The position numbers and the translations under genes were made by a program. DNA of 33,886 bases, from positions 1 to 33,886 of the forward strand of contig CAZPHH010000052.1 of assembly GCA_964586145.1 (NCBI GenBank), in the 5' to 3' direction. Below the pieces are notes generated by a model, which saw only the letters and a list, made by a program, of their open reading frames with translations, was not told the DNA's origin and did no database searches. The stretch comes from JAFGJQ01 sp964586145 (lineage in GTDB: Bacteria; Planctomycetota; Phycisphaerae; UBA1845). Shown here piece by piece: positions 1 to 7,583 of this stretch (positions within the stretch are counted from its first letter, which is position 1; every line of letters starts with the position of its first letter).

Positions 1-1
1 T

Positions 2-1012
2 ATGACCACGATCCATGCGTATGCGGCGACGAAGCCGGGCGGCACGCTGGAACCCTTCGAATACCAGGTCGGCGCGCTGCGGCCGGATGAGATCGAGATC
101 GACATCACAGCCTGCGGCATCTGTCATTCCGATTTGTCTATGCTCGACAACGAGTGGGGGATGAGCCAGTATCCCATCGTTCCCGGGCACGAGGTGGCGG
201 GCGCCGTCGCGGCGGTGGGCGATCGGGTGGAGCATCTGCGGGTCGGGCAGGTTGTGGGTCTGGGCTGGTACAGCGGCAGTTGCATGACCTGCCGCCACTG
301 CATGGCCGGCGACCACAACCTCTGTCGGTCCAGCGAGCAGACGATCGTCGGGCGGCACGGCGGCTTCGCCGACAAGGTGCGCTGTCACAAGGCGTGGGCC
401 ATTCCACTGCCGGAAGGCGTGGACCCGAAAAAGGCCGGCCCGCTGTTCTGTGGAGGCATCACCGTGTTCAATCCGATCGTCCAGCTCGGCATCCTGCCCA
501 CGCACCGCGTGGGCGTGGTGGGGATCGGCGGGTTGGGGCACCTCGCCCTGCAGTTCCTCAACAAGTGGGGCTGCGAGGTCACGGCCTTCACGTCCAGCGA
601 AAGCAAGGCTGCCGAGGCGAAGCGACTCGGCGCGCACAAGACTGTTGACTCCCGTTCCGACGCGGCCCTGGACGGGGTGGCCGGCACGTTCGACCTGATT
701 CTGTCCACGGTCAACGTTCCGCTGCACTGGGACAAGTACTTCGCGGCCCTGGCCCCGCGCGGCCGGCTGCACACGGTGGGCGCCGTCCTGGAGCCGATCC
801 CGACCGCCGCGTTTTCGCTGATCGCGGCCCAGCGGTCTTTGTCCGGCAGCCCCCTGGGCAGCCCCGCCACGACGGCCGACATGCTCGACTTCTGCGCCCG
901 CCACCGGATCGAGGCGGTCACGGAGCACTTCCCGATGAGCCGGGTCAACGACGCCCTGGAGCACCTGCGGTCCGGCAAAGCCCGCTACCGGGTCGTGCTC
1001 GATCGGAACTGA
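2..1012 (+). CDS. Zinc-dependent NAD(P) alcohol dehydrogenase (YahK/cinnamyl alcohol dehydrogenase type)
   Basis: This 336-residue medium-chain dehydrogenase should oxidise primary alcohols or reduce aldehydes in the cytoplasm. The catalytic zinc ligands are visible as C41 (in CGICHSD), H63 (in GHE) and C150. The structural zinc site is C94, C97, C100 and C108. A Rossmann motif GIGGLGH lies at 174-180, and the following Thr-Ser-Ser stretch near 197-199 is typical of members that prefer NADPH. The length is normal for the family. The ATG sits at base 2, so its ribosome-binding site is outside the window, but the first residues look like a genuine family N-terminus. It converges on the lectin-like gene. 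The substrate cannot be read from sequence. Confidence 0.93.
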   Translation: MTTIHAYAATKPGGTLEPFEYQVGALRPDEIEIDITACGICHSDLSMLDNEWGMSQYPIVPGHEVAGAVAAVGDRVEHLRVGQVVGLGWYSGSCMTCRHCMAGDHNLCRSSEQTIVGRHGGFADKVRCHKAWAIPLPEGVDPKKAGPLFCGGITVFNPIVQLGILPTHRVGVVGIGGLGHLALQFLNKWGCEVTAFTSSESKAAEAKRLGAHKTVDSRSDAALDGVAGTFDLILSTVNVPLHWDKYFAALAPRGRLHTVGAVLEPIPTAAFSLIAAQRSLSGSPLGSPATTADMLDFCARHRIEAVTEHFPMSRVNDALEHLRSGKARYRVVLDRN

Positions 1013-1069
1013 ACCGGTGCATCGCAGGCGCCGCCCCTTGCGGCATTCACTGACGTAACCACAGGTCCG

Positions 1070-2170
1070 CTACTTCTCCGTTGCCGCCGGATGGTCCATG
1101 ACCGCGGGATCCAACGGTGCGATCACGACGGATTCCACGTCCACCCGGCTCCCCAACGCCGGACCGATTCCCACCGGCGAAACCACCGCGCGGTAGTCTC
1201 CGACGCCGCGGTAGCGCTCCTGGCCGTCTACCAGAACCTGCATCCGGCGTGGCTCGATTCGCCAGACGATGTTGTGAAATTCGGCTTTCTCGACGGCGCC
1301 AGCACCGCGAATGCCTTGAATGGCCCCTGTGGCCGGATCGTGCACGCGCAATTCGTCCGGCCGCACCTCCCAGCTGAAGATCAACTGGCCGGTGCCGAAA
1401 CACCCGTAGTACACCCGAATGTTGGCCGAATCCGTGCAGGCCCGAACGCGGATTTCCAGCGGCGGACTGAATTGCTGTTCCGTGACGAGCATGGGGCGGT
1501 CCGCCTCCCTTCGGGAACCGATCTGCACGCACCCGTCCACCGCGTCCACCTCAGCCTCATTCATCGGCTGCATCGTCGGCACCAGGTTTCGGGTCGCGAC
1601 CATCACGGACTCCGGCCGCCAGAAATTCACTTTCTGGCCGTCCACCTTGACCTTCACAACGAACTCACCGCTGTTGTCAAAGTGCCACACGTCGCTCACG
1701 CCCAACATGAACTGACCATCGGACGGGACCTGCACGCGGAGGCTCTCTCCCACGATGAACTCACTCGATTCACGCTCGCCGACGATCCGCCCGATCAAGG
1801 CGCAGACGCGAGACTCGGAATCCCTGTCCGAGGGGCCTCCGGCCGGTCCCCACGGCCCGTACGCCCATTCGCCCACCGGCCGCTGACAACCCTGGACATA
1901 TCCTTCCGCCTGGATATCGAGGGACTGGCCTTTGCGCAATACGAGTCCCGTCCGCGTCCACTGGCGCAGCGGTGAGATTCGCAGGCGGCCGTCGGGCAGC
2001 GGCATGGCCCACAGATTGCCCGCCTCGCGACTGTCCTCGGGTTCGACCGGTTGAAGAAAGCGGACGCCGGACGGGATAGGCTGGCCGTGCACATCAATCC
2101 CTGACAATGCGACGAACATTACCGTGAGTGAAAACACGGGAAGACTTGCGCGCACCGTAAACCGTGGCAT
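1070..2170 (-). CDS. Secreted protein with LecA/PA-IL-like lectin domain and a C-terminal beta-sandwich-like domain
   Basis: This is a 366-residue exported protein. The ATG at 2170 follows GGAGG at a 9-base spacing, and residues 1-29 look like a signal peptide ending near VHG. The frame stays open upstream, but that part has no signal sequence. Residues about 72-176 resemble the Pseudomonas PA-IL (LecA) galactophilic lectin: GPWGP, then a Leu-Ile-Gly-Arg-Ile strand, VPSDGQFMLGV and DNSGEF. Residues about 230-350 (strands, then QVLVDGQERY) resemble the concanavalin-like sandwich seen in DUF1583-type or glycoside-binding proteins. There is no catalytic motif, so carbohydrate binding outside the cytoplasm is the best guess. 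It is a single gene with a strong hairpin in its leader. Confidence 0.75.
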   Translation of the reverse strand: MPRFTVRASLPVFSLTVMFVALSGIDVHGQPIPSGVRFLQPVEPEDSREAGNLWAMPLPDGRLRISPLRQWTRTGLVLRKGQSLDIQAEGYVQGCQRPVGEWAYGPWGPAGGPSDRDSESRVCALIGRIVGERESSEFIVGESLRVQVPSDGQFMLGVSDVWHFDNSGEFVVKVKVDGQKVNFWRPESVMVATRNLVPTMQPMNEAEVDAVDGCVQIGSRREADRPMLVTEQQFSPPLEIRVRACTDSANIRVYYGCFGTGQLIFSWEVRPDELRVHDPATGAIQGIRGAGAVEKAEFHNIVWRIEPRRMQVLVDGQERYRGVGDYRAVVSPVGIGPALGSRVDVESVVIAPLDPAVMDHPAATEK

Positions 2171-2198
2171 GACAGATATCCTCCACCAAAGAGTTACC

Positions 2199-2220
2199 CA
2201 CCCCGTGACCGCACGGGGTG
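2199..2220 (-). promoter_or_regulatory. Perfect 9-bp hairpin flanked by direct repeats in the lectin gene leader
   Basis: CACCCCGTG (2199-2207) and its exact complement CACGGGGTG (2212-2220) enclose a 4-base loop, about 29 bases upstream of the start codon at 2170. Read on the minus strand, the heptamer AACTCTT occurs on both sides of the stem. There is no T-run after it, so it is more likely an RNA structure or a protein-binding site than a terminator. Confidence 0.5.
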
Positions 2221-2344
2221 AAGAGTTGTTGTGACGCAACAGCGACGACATGTCTACGCCGCAGATCGCTCTGGGGTTCATTCTCTGTCCATGAATACCG
2301 GTTCGGATGGGCCACCCGGACAGAACCGAACGAGCAACCGGTTT

Positions 2345-2392
2345 GAAAGACAGAGAGAAGACCCCCCCTCCTCCCAAGCGTGGCGGGGGGTC
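2345..2392 (-). terminator. Probable intrinsic terminator of the TetR-DUF389 transcript
   Basis: GACCCCCC at 2360-2367 pairs with GGGGGGTC at 2385-2392, giving an 8-bp stem with a 17-base loop. On the minus strand it is followed by a pyrimidine-rich tail with several T residues. It lies about 80 bases past the DUF389 stop codon. The loop is large, so confidence is moderate. Confidence 0.45.
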
Positions 2393-2472
2393 CGCGTACC
2401 ATGAATCGGCTGGACGACCACTCCGTCGAACCCCTAAACAGGGTCTGGAAGAGGCTGACGTCGGGGCTCGCC

Positions 2473-3486
2473 TTAATACCGGGCGGCCAGAATGAGGGCC
2501 ACCAGCAGGGCCAGCAATGCGAGCCAGATTGCGCCGGAGACGCGTACCATTCGTTTGGCCCGGTCCGCCTCCCACCAGTGCCGCGGGTTCACCCGTTGCC
2601 ACAGAAAGGTGGCCACACCGGCCAGGTTGACGCAGACGATGTTTGTCAGGGTCAGCAGCAGCGCGCCGACCGCCAGGCGCGGGTGGCCGCTGCCCAGCAG
2701 CAGTCCGACGGTGGCCAGCGGCGGCAGAAGCGCCACAGCCACCATGACGCCGACGACGGCCGCCGAGAGGCCGGTCGTGAACGCCAGCGCGCCCGCGCTG
2801 CCCGCTGCCAATGCCAGAGCAACGTCACTCAACCCCACCTCGGTCCGGCTGGCAATCTCCCGCACGGACGGGTCCACCGGCACCGCCACGCCGATGAGGA
2901 CGGCCAAAAGCAGGGCCAGGAGCAGCCCGGTCGCGTTGACGCGCAGCGCGCTGCGGGCCAGCTTCGGATCCCCCAGGGTCGTGGCCATGGCGAGCGTCAT
3001 GTTCGGTCCCAGGAGCGGGGCGATCACCATGGCCCCGATGATTACGGCGACGTTGTCCCGGATCAGGCCGATCGTCGCGACCACTGTCGAGAGAACCACG
3101 GTGACGAGGAACACGCGGTTCACCACGGCGCCGCTCGACAACTTCTGGACCAGCTCGGCGCACGTGATCCGCAGCGGATCCTTTGGTTCGGCCTCTTCGC
3201 GCTTGCGGTCCTCTTTGTCCTTGTCGGGTCCCTCGACCTCCGGTCGCGGCAGCGTCGCCTGCACCTCGAAGATGACCAGGCGAAACCCCGGACTGGTCTG
3301 AAAGCGGGTTTCCAGTTCCTGGATCACCGCTTCGGCCTTCTCACTTGGCACCAGCAGGCGCAGAAGGATCTGCTGATCCTGAAGCTGCTCTCGCCACAGG
3401 CCGAGCACTCGCAGCTCTTCGGACAAGGCGGCCAGGTCTGCCCCCGCGGCTTCCTGCACCACCATCTCGACCATTCGGAGGCTCAT
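2473..3486 (-). CDS. DUF389 (TIGR00341 family) integral membrane protein
   Basis: This is a 337-residue membrane protein. Residues 1-80 form a soluble alpha/beta N-terminal domain. A charged linker at about 85-105 (Lys/Asp/Glu-rich) leads into roughly seven to eight membrane helices from about residue 122. The family hallmark is NVAVIIGAMVIAPLLGP at 145-161. The function of the family is not established. I chose ATG 3486 because GGAG lies six bases upstream of it; the ATG at 3492 directly abuts that GGAG. It is read in the same direction as the TetR gene, 53 bases downstream, so the two probably share a transcript that diverges from the efflux operon. Confidence 0.85.
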   Translation of the reverse strand: MSLRMVEMVVQEAAGADLAALSEELRVLGLWREQLQDQQILLRLLVPSEKAEAVIQELETRFQTSPGFRLVIFEVQATLPRPEVEGPDKDKEDRKREEAEPKDPLRITCAELVQKLSSGAVVNRVFLVTVVLSTVVATIGLIRDNVAVIIGAMVIAPLLGPNMTLAMATTLGDPKLARSALRVNATGLLLALLLAVLIGVAVPVDPSVREIASRTEVGLSDVALALAAGSAGALAFTTGLSAAVVGVMVAVALLPPLATVGLLLGSGHPRLAVGALLLTLTNIVCVNLAGVATFLWQRVNPRHWWEADRAKRMVRVSGAIWLALLALLVALILAARY

Positions 3487-3539
3487 GTTCATCTCCTTCT
3501 GGAGGTGTGGCGGCGTTCGCCCCCCGGCAAGAGGCCGTC

Positions 3540-4250
3540 TCAACCCCTGCCGCGGGGCGGCTTGCGCCGTGTTGCCCCGGTGGAGGGGCGAGCGACGGAG
3601 GCGCGCGTCCGACCGCGGCGACCAGGCGATCCCCTGGCATGCAGTCCGCGCAGGGCCGCCAGCGAGAACTCGGATATGTGGTCGATCAGCGTTCGGAGAG
3701 ACGGGCCGGATACGCTGGGGAACATCCGCTTGGCAATATGCCCGTGATGGACGTGGAACAGACACTGCGCGAGCACGCCGGACACCGTGAGCATGAACTG
3801 CTGGTCGGACAGGTCGGGCCGGATTTCCCGTATCACCTCCCAGAGGCGTTCGCACGGGCGCTGCATGATGTCCCGCATCAAGTCGAGCGCCGGCGTGGGA
3901 TCCAGCAGTTCGCGGCTGACCAGTTGCCGGTGCCACTTCGGCCGGGACGGATCGAGCGCCGACGTGAGCATCGCCGAGAGAAGCTCGCGGACCCGGCCCT
4001 CCGGCGTGTCGGCGCGCAGGGGCCGGTTCATGGCCGCCGCCACGCCCTCGTGCGCCTGACGCAGCACGAGTGTGTAGAGTTCGAACTTGTCATGAAAGTG
4101 ATAGTTCACCGACGCGATGTTCGCGCCGGCACGCTTCGTGATGTCGCGAATGGAGGCGCCGTGCAGACCCTTTGCCGCGAAAATCTCTCCCGCCGCCTCG
4201 ATGAGCTTTTCGCGGGTGACCGGTCCGTTGCTGCGGCTGCGTCCGTCCAT
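3540..4250 (-). CDS. TetR-family regulator, CecR/YbiH-like, of the divergent efflux operon
   Basis: This 236-residue protein has an N-terminal TetR helix-turn-helix at about residues 12-58 (AGEIFAAKGLHGASIRDI, then ASVNYHF). Its C-terminal ligand-binding domain resembles DUF1956, as in CecR/YbiH (QLVSRELLDPTPAL, then a helix holding QCLFHVHH). The start ATG follows GAGG at a 5-base spacing. It is divergent from the RND pump and separated from it by an intergenic region with an inverted repeat, so repression of the pump and of itself is the natural inference. The last 30 or so residues are an Arg/Pro/Gly-rich basic tail not expected in the family. It may be a lineage extension or the result of a late frame change. 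Confidence 0.88.
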   Translation of the reverse strand: MDGRSRSNGPVTREKLIEAAGEIFAAKGLHGASIRDITKRAGANIASVNYHFHDKFELYTLVLRQAHEGVAAAMNRPLRADTPEGRVRELLSAMLTSALDPSRPKWHRQLVSRELLDPTPALDLMRDIMQRPCERLWEVIREIRPDLSDQQFMLTVSGVLAQCLFHVHHGHIAKRMFPSVSGPSLRTLIDHISEFSLAALRGLHARGSPGRRGRTRASVARPSTGATRRKPPRGRG

Positions 4251-4305
4251 GAAGTCCTCGCCCGGGGGCCCATGGGGCGAACACCGCCCCCCGGCACCCC
4301 GGACA

Positions 4306-4335
4306 AGAGTACACGCCTCCGGGGCCGCATGTCAA
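4306..4335 (-). promoter_or_regulatory. Putative TetR-gene promoter
   Basis: On the minus strand a perfect TTGACA (plus coordinates 4330-4335) is followed after 18 bases by TACTCT (4306-4311), which matches only half of the -10 consensus. The predicted transcript start would leave a leader of about 50 bases to the TetR ATG at 4250. Confidence 0.4.
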
Positions 4336-4362
4336 ACGATTTTTTGAAACTGATGTTTGACA
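4330..4362. promoter_or_regulatory. Inverted repeat, candidate TetR operator
   Basis: TGTCAAAC (4330-4337) and its perfect complement GTTTGACA (4355-4362) are separated by 17 AT-rich bases. Each arm contains an outward-facing TTGACA hexamer. A TetR dimer pair bound here would cover both -35 boxes. The symmetry could also come from the two -35 boxes alone, but they extend beyond the hexamer to a perfect 8 bp. Confidence 0.5.
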
Positions 4363-4385
4363 CCCGCCTGCGGACGGTTTACAGT
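4357..4385 (+). promoter_or_regulatory. Putative sigma-70-type promoter of the RND efflux operon
   Basis: A perfect TTGACA at 4357-4362 is followed after 17 bases by TACAGT at 4380-4385, a four-of-six match to the -10 consensus. The -35 box forms part of the right arm of the inverted repeat. Confidence 0.5.
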
Positions 4386-4576
4386 GGGGGTGCGCAAGAG
4401 CCTGCGTGGGGCCGGCGGTCGCACGGGGCGACGACGAACGAACCGGTGCGTCGTTGCGTACCGGGATGGGTTGCGAGCCTTCCGCAGGGGTGGATCTGCC
4501 GTTTATGATGAGACATGCCGGGTGGCCGTGGTGCAGCCGGCCCATACCGCTGAAGAGAATCCGCTGGGGACCTGAA

Positions 4577-6307
4577 ATGAGCATACGTTCGGTCATGGCG
4601 ATTGTTTTACTGGGCTGCACCGTGTCCGGTTGCGCCGTGGGGCCGCAGTATCACGCCCCGGAGCCCGAGTTTCCACCGCAATGGCACCAGGCGGCGGCGG
4701 ACGGGCTGTCGCCGGGCGCCGCGAACCTGCAGGAATGGTGGCTGGTTTTCGCGGACGATCAGCTCTCCGGCCTGATCCACCGTGCCCTCGAAGGGAACCT
4801 GGACCTCCGCCTCGCGATGCTGCGTGTCCGGGAGGCCCGCGCCCTGCGTGGTATCGCCGCCGGCGAGCTTCTGCCGTCGCTGGCCGGCCGCAGCAGTTAC
4901 CAGCGCACGAAATACAGCGCCAACGGGTTCTTCGGCAGCGCCATAGGGCGGTCCGCCGGCGGCAGCGCAACATTCACCGAGTCGGTCGCGCGAGGCGTTG
5001 CCGGCGGCTATCTCAGCCAGGGCCTGGGAACCATCCTTCCGGAGGTGCCGGGGCTGGCGAGTTCGGTGGCCGGCAACCTCGTCGGCATGGTCCCCGGTCG
5101 CACGAAGCTGCCCGACACGGATGAGATGAACCTGTTCTCGACCGGGTTTGACGCTTCCTGGGAAGTCGACGTGTTCGGCGGCATCCGGCGCAGCGTCGAA
5201 GCCGCGGATGGGGAACTGGCCGCCACGATGGAAGACTACCGCAGCGTCCAGGTCAGCCTGCTGGCCGAAGTGGCCGCTACCTACATTGACGTCCGCGCCC
5301 TGCAGAGTCAAATCGAGGCCACCCGGCGCAACATCGAGTTGCAGAAGCAGACGCTTTCGCTGACGCGGGCCCGGTTTGACGCGCAACTGACGTCGGAACT
5401 GGACGTGCATCAGGCCCGGACCAACCTGGCGACCACGGAGTCGGAGCTTCCCCTGCTGGAGACCGGACTGACCCTGGCCATCTACCGCCTGGGCGTCTTG
5501 CTCGGCGGCGAGCCGGCCGCCTTGTATGACGAGCTGTCGGCGGCACGGGTCATTCCACAGCCGCCGACCGAGACGTTTGTCGGCGTGCCCGCCGACCTCC
5601 TTCGCCGACGGCCGGACATTCGCGCCGCCGAGCGGCGCCTGGCCGCCCAGACCGCACGGATCGGCGTGGCGGCTGCGGAGCTGTATCCGCGGTTCACCCT
5701 GTCGGGGACCCTGGGGTTCGACGCGAGAGACTTCAACCACATGTTGGACGGCCGGAGCATCACGTACGGATTGGGTCCGGCCGTCCACTGGAATCTCTTT
5801 GCGGGGCTGCGGAATCTGCACCGGATCGCGGCTCAGGAAGCGGCCACCCACTACGCCTACGTGTCCTACGAGCGCACCCTGCTGGTGGCGCTGCAGGACG
5901 TCGAGAGCGCAATGGTGGCCTACAAGAGTGAGCAGGCCCGTCGAGACGCCCTGCTGCGGGCCGCGGAAGCGGCTCGCCGCGCGGTGCAGATCGCGGAGAA
6001 ACGCTACGAGGACGGCCTCACGGATTTTCAGAACGTACTGGTCGCGCAGCGATCCCTGGTGAACCTGGAGAACGCCGTCGCGCAGAGCCGCGGACAGGTG
6101 GCCGTCTACCTTGTGGCCCTCTACAAGGCGCTGGGCGGCGGCTGGTCACCGGACCAGGCCCCCCAGTCGGAGTTTCTGCACGAAGGTCCCGATGTGCTTT
6201 CACGCCCGTTCGACTTCTTCTTCACGGGCGGGAGGATGAATCTGCCCTGGGAAACCCAGCCGGACCCGGGTGGGGAGAGCCGTACCACGACGACGAATGA
6301 GGAGTGA
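4577..6307 (+). CDS. RND efflux outer-membrane lipoprotein, NodT/OprM family
   Basis: This 576-residue outer-membrane channel of the tripartite pump follows ATG 4577, which has GGGGA six bases upstream. It begins with a lipoprotein signal whose lipobox is V-S-G-C at 16-19, followed by the typical AVGPQYHAPEP. The body carries two OEP (TolC-like) repeats, each with long alpha-helical hairpins; the segment PADLLRRRPDIRAAERRLAA is the usual NodT-family signature. The region around residues 110-175 (Gly-rich, containing FFGSAIGRSAGG) is an insertion before the second strand pair and makes the protein longer than most OprM homologues, which are near 470-490 residues. First gene of the pump operon, 66 bases before the adaptor. 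Confidence 0.93.
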   Translation: MSIRSVMAIVLLGCTVSGCAVGPQYHAPEPEFPPQWHQAAADGLSPGAANLQEWWLVFADDQLSGLIHRALEGNLDLRLAMLRVREARALRGIAAGELLPSLAGRSSYQRTKYSANGFFGSAIGRSAGGSATFTESVARGVAGGYLSQGLGTILPEVPGLASSVAGNLVGMVPGRTKLPDTDEMNLFSTGFDASWEVDVFGGIRRSVEAADGELAATMEDYRSVQVSLLAEVAATYIDVRALQSQIEATRRNIELQKQTLSLTRARFDAQLTSELDVHQARTNLATTESELPLLETGLTLAIYRLGVLLGGEPAALYDELSAARVIPQPPTETFVGVPADLLRRRPDIRAAERRLAAQTARIGVAAAELYPRFTLSGTLGFDARDFNHMLDGRSITYGLGPAVHWNLFAGLRNLHRIAAQEAATHYAYVSYERTLLVALQDVESAMVAYKSEQARRDALLRAAEAARRAVQIAEKRYEDGLTDFQNVLVAQRSLVNLENAVAQSRGQVAVYLVALYKALGGGWSPDQAPQSEFLHEGPDVLSRPFDFFFTGGRMNLPWETQPDPGGESRTTTTNEE

Positions 6308-6373
6308 GGCCGGGACAGACGCAGCCCCTGTGACCCCTGTACTCGGCTCCGTTTGACAACGACGAGGTATCCG

Positions 6374-7567
6374 ATGCTGAAAGGTGTTCTTGGCTCTGTA
6401 GCGGTTCTGGCGCTGCTCGCCGTGGGATCTCTGCGGTCCGGCTGCCGTTCCGAGGCGCCACCGGCCGCTGTGCAGGAAGCGCCGGAAGTGGCCGTGGTCG
6501 TGATGGCGCCGGAGACGGTGTCGCTGACCACCGATCTGCCGGGTCGCACGTCGGCGTATCTGGAGGCCGAGGTCCGGCCTCAGGTGAGCGGCATCCTCCA
6601 GTCGCGCCGTTTCGAGGAAGGGCAGGACGTGAAGGCGGGAGACGTTCTGTACGAGATCGACCCGGCCCGTTACCAGGCCGTCCACGAACAGGCCCGGGCT
6701 GCGTTGGCCGTGGCCAAGGCACAGGTTCCGGCGTTACAGGCCCGTGCGGAACGAAGCACCCGCGCCCTGGCCAATCGAGCGGTCAGTGAACAGGATGTCG
6801 ACGAGGCCGTCGCGGCGCTGCAGCAGGGCGAGGCGACGGTGGAACTGCGGGCGGCCGAGGTGGAGAGTGCGCGCATCGAGTTGTCCTACACCCGGATCAC
6901 GGCCCCCATTTCCGGACGCATCGGCAAATCCAACGTGACGGTCGGCGCCTTGGTCACGGCGCATCAGCCGCTGGCCCTGGCGACGATTCAGCAGCTCGAC
7001 CCCATCTACGTGGACGTGCCTCAATCCACGGCCAAGCTGCTCCGCCTGCGACGGATTCTGGAAGGTAACACCGTCATGGGTGATGCCACGGCGCAGAGCC
7101 CGGTCAAGCTGCTTCTGGAGGACGGGACCCCCTATTCACTGACCGGCACGCTGCAGTTCCGTGATGTGACCGTGGACCCGACGACGGGTTCCGTGACGCT
7201 GCGGATGGTGTTTCCCAATCCGGAGTACACGCTTCTGCCCGGCATGTTCGTTCGAGCGGTTCTGGAAGAGGGCGTTCTCGAGCGCGCGATTCTCGTGCCG
7301 CAGCAGGCGGTTTCACGCAACCCCCGGGGAGAACCCTACGTGATGGTGGTGGACGGTGACAACAAGGTTCAGCAGCGGATGATCAGCGCGGATCGGGCGA
7401 TTGCAGACAAGTGGCTGGCCGCGTCCGGGCTCCACCCCGGTGACCGGGTGATCGTCGAAGGCCTCCAGCGGGTCCGTCCCGGCGCGTCCGTCCGGGTGGC
7501 CCCGGCCAAGACGGGCCCGGAAGAGTCCCCGACCCCAGCCACCAGCGCACCGTCTGCCGCAGACTGA
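6374..7567 (+). CDS. RND efflux periplasmic adaptor, AcrA/MexA family
   Basis: This 397-residue membrane-fusion protein joins the inner-membrane transporter to the outer-membrane channel. The order is lipoyl half (VRPQVSGILQSRRFEEGQDV), helical hairpin (about 95-165), second lipoyl half (YTRITAPISGRIGKSNVTVG), then beta-barrel and membrane-proximal domains (PTTGSVTLRMVFPNPEYTLLPGMFV). ATG 6374 has a GAGG six bases upstream. A TTG at 6353 would add seven residues but has a poorer site. The signal ends in S-G-C, but the -3 residue is Arg, an unusual lipobox, so lipidation is likely but not certain. The transporter gene follows after 16 bases. Confidence 0.93.
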   Translation: MLKGVLGSVAVLALLAVGSLRSGCRSEAPPAAVQEAPEVAVVVMAPETVSLTTDLPGRTSAYLEAEVRPQVSGILQSRRFEEGQDVKAGDVLYEIDPARYQAVHEQARAALAVAKAQVPALQARAERSTRALANRAVSEQDVDEAVAALQQGEATVELRAAEVESARIELSYTRITAPISGRIGKSNVTVGALVTAHQPLALATIQQLDPIYVDVPQSTAKLLRLRRILEGNTVMGDATAQSPVKLLLEDGTPYSLTGTLQFRDVTVDPTTGSVTLRMVFPNPEYTLLPGMFVRAVLEEGVLERAILVPQQAVSRNPRGEPYVMVVDGDNKVQQRMISADRAIADKWLAASGLHPGDRVIVEGLQRVRPGASVRVAPAKTGPEESPTPATSAPSAAD

Positions 7568-7583
7568 TCGGAGAGAGTCAGTC

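Larger units (their letters stand above)
2171..2472. other. Intergenic: leader of the lectin-like gene and terminator of the DUF389 gene
   Basis: No credible gene is seen here. The stretch holds the ribosome-binding site and leader hairpin of the leftward lectin-like gene and, at the far end, the likely terminator of the DUF389 gene. Both are listed separately. I could not assign a promoter for the lectin-like gene with confidence. Confidence 0.6.
4251..4576. other. Divergent control region between TetR and the RND efflux operon
   Basis: No gene is seen in this 326-base gap. It holds the inverted repeat with the two outward-facing promoters listed separately. If the rightward promoter is right, the efflux mRNA has a leader of about 185 bases. 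I saw no further strong structure in that leader. Confidence 0.6.
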
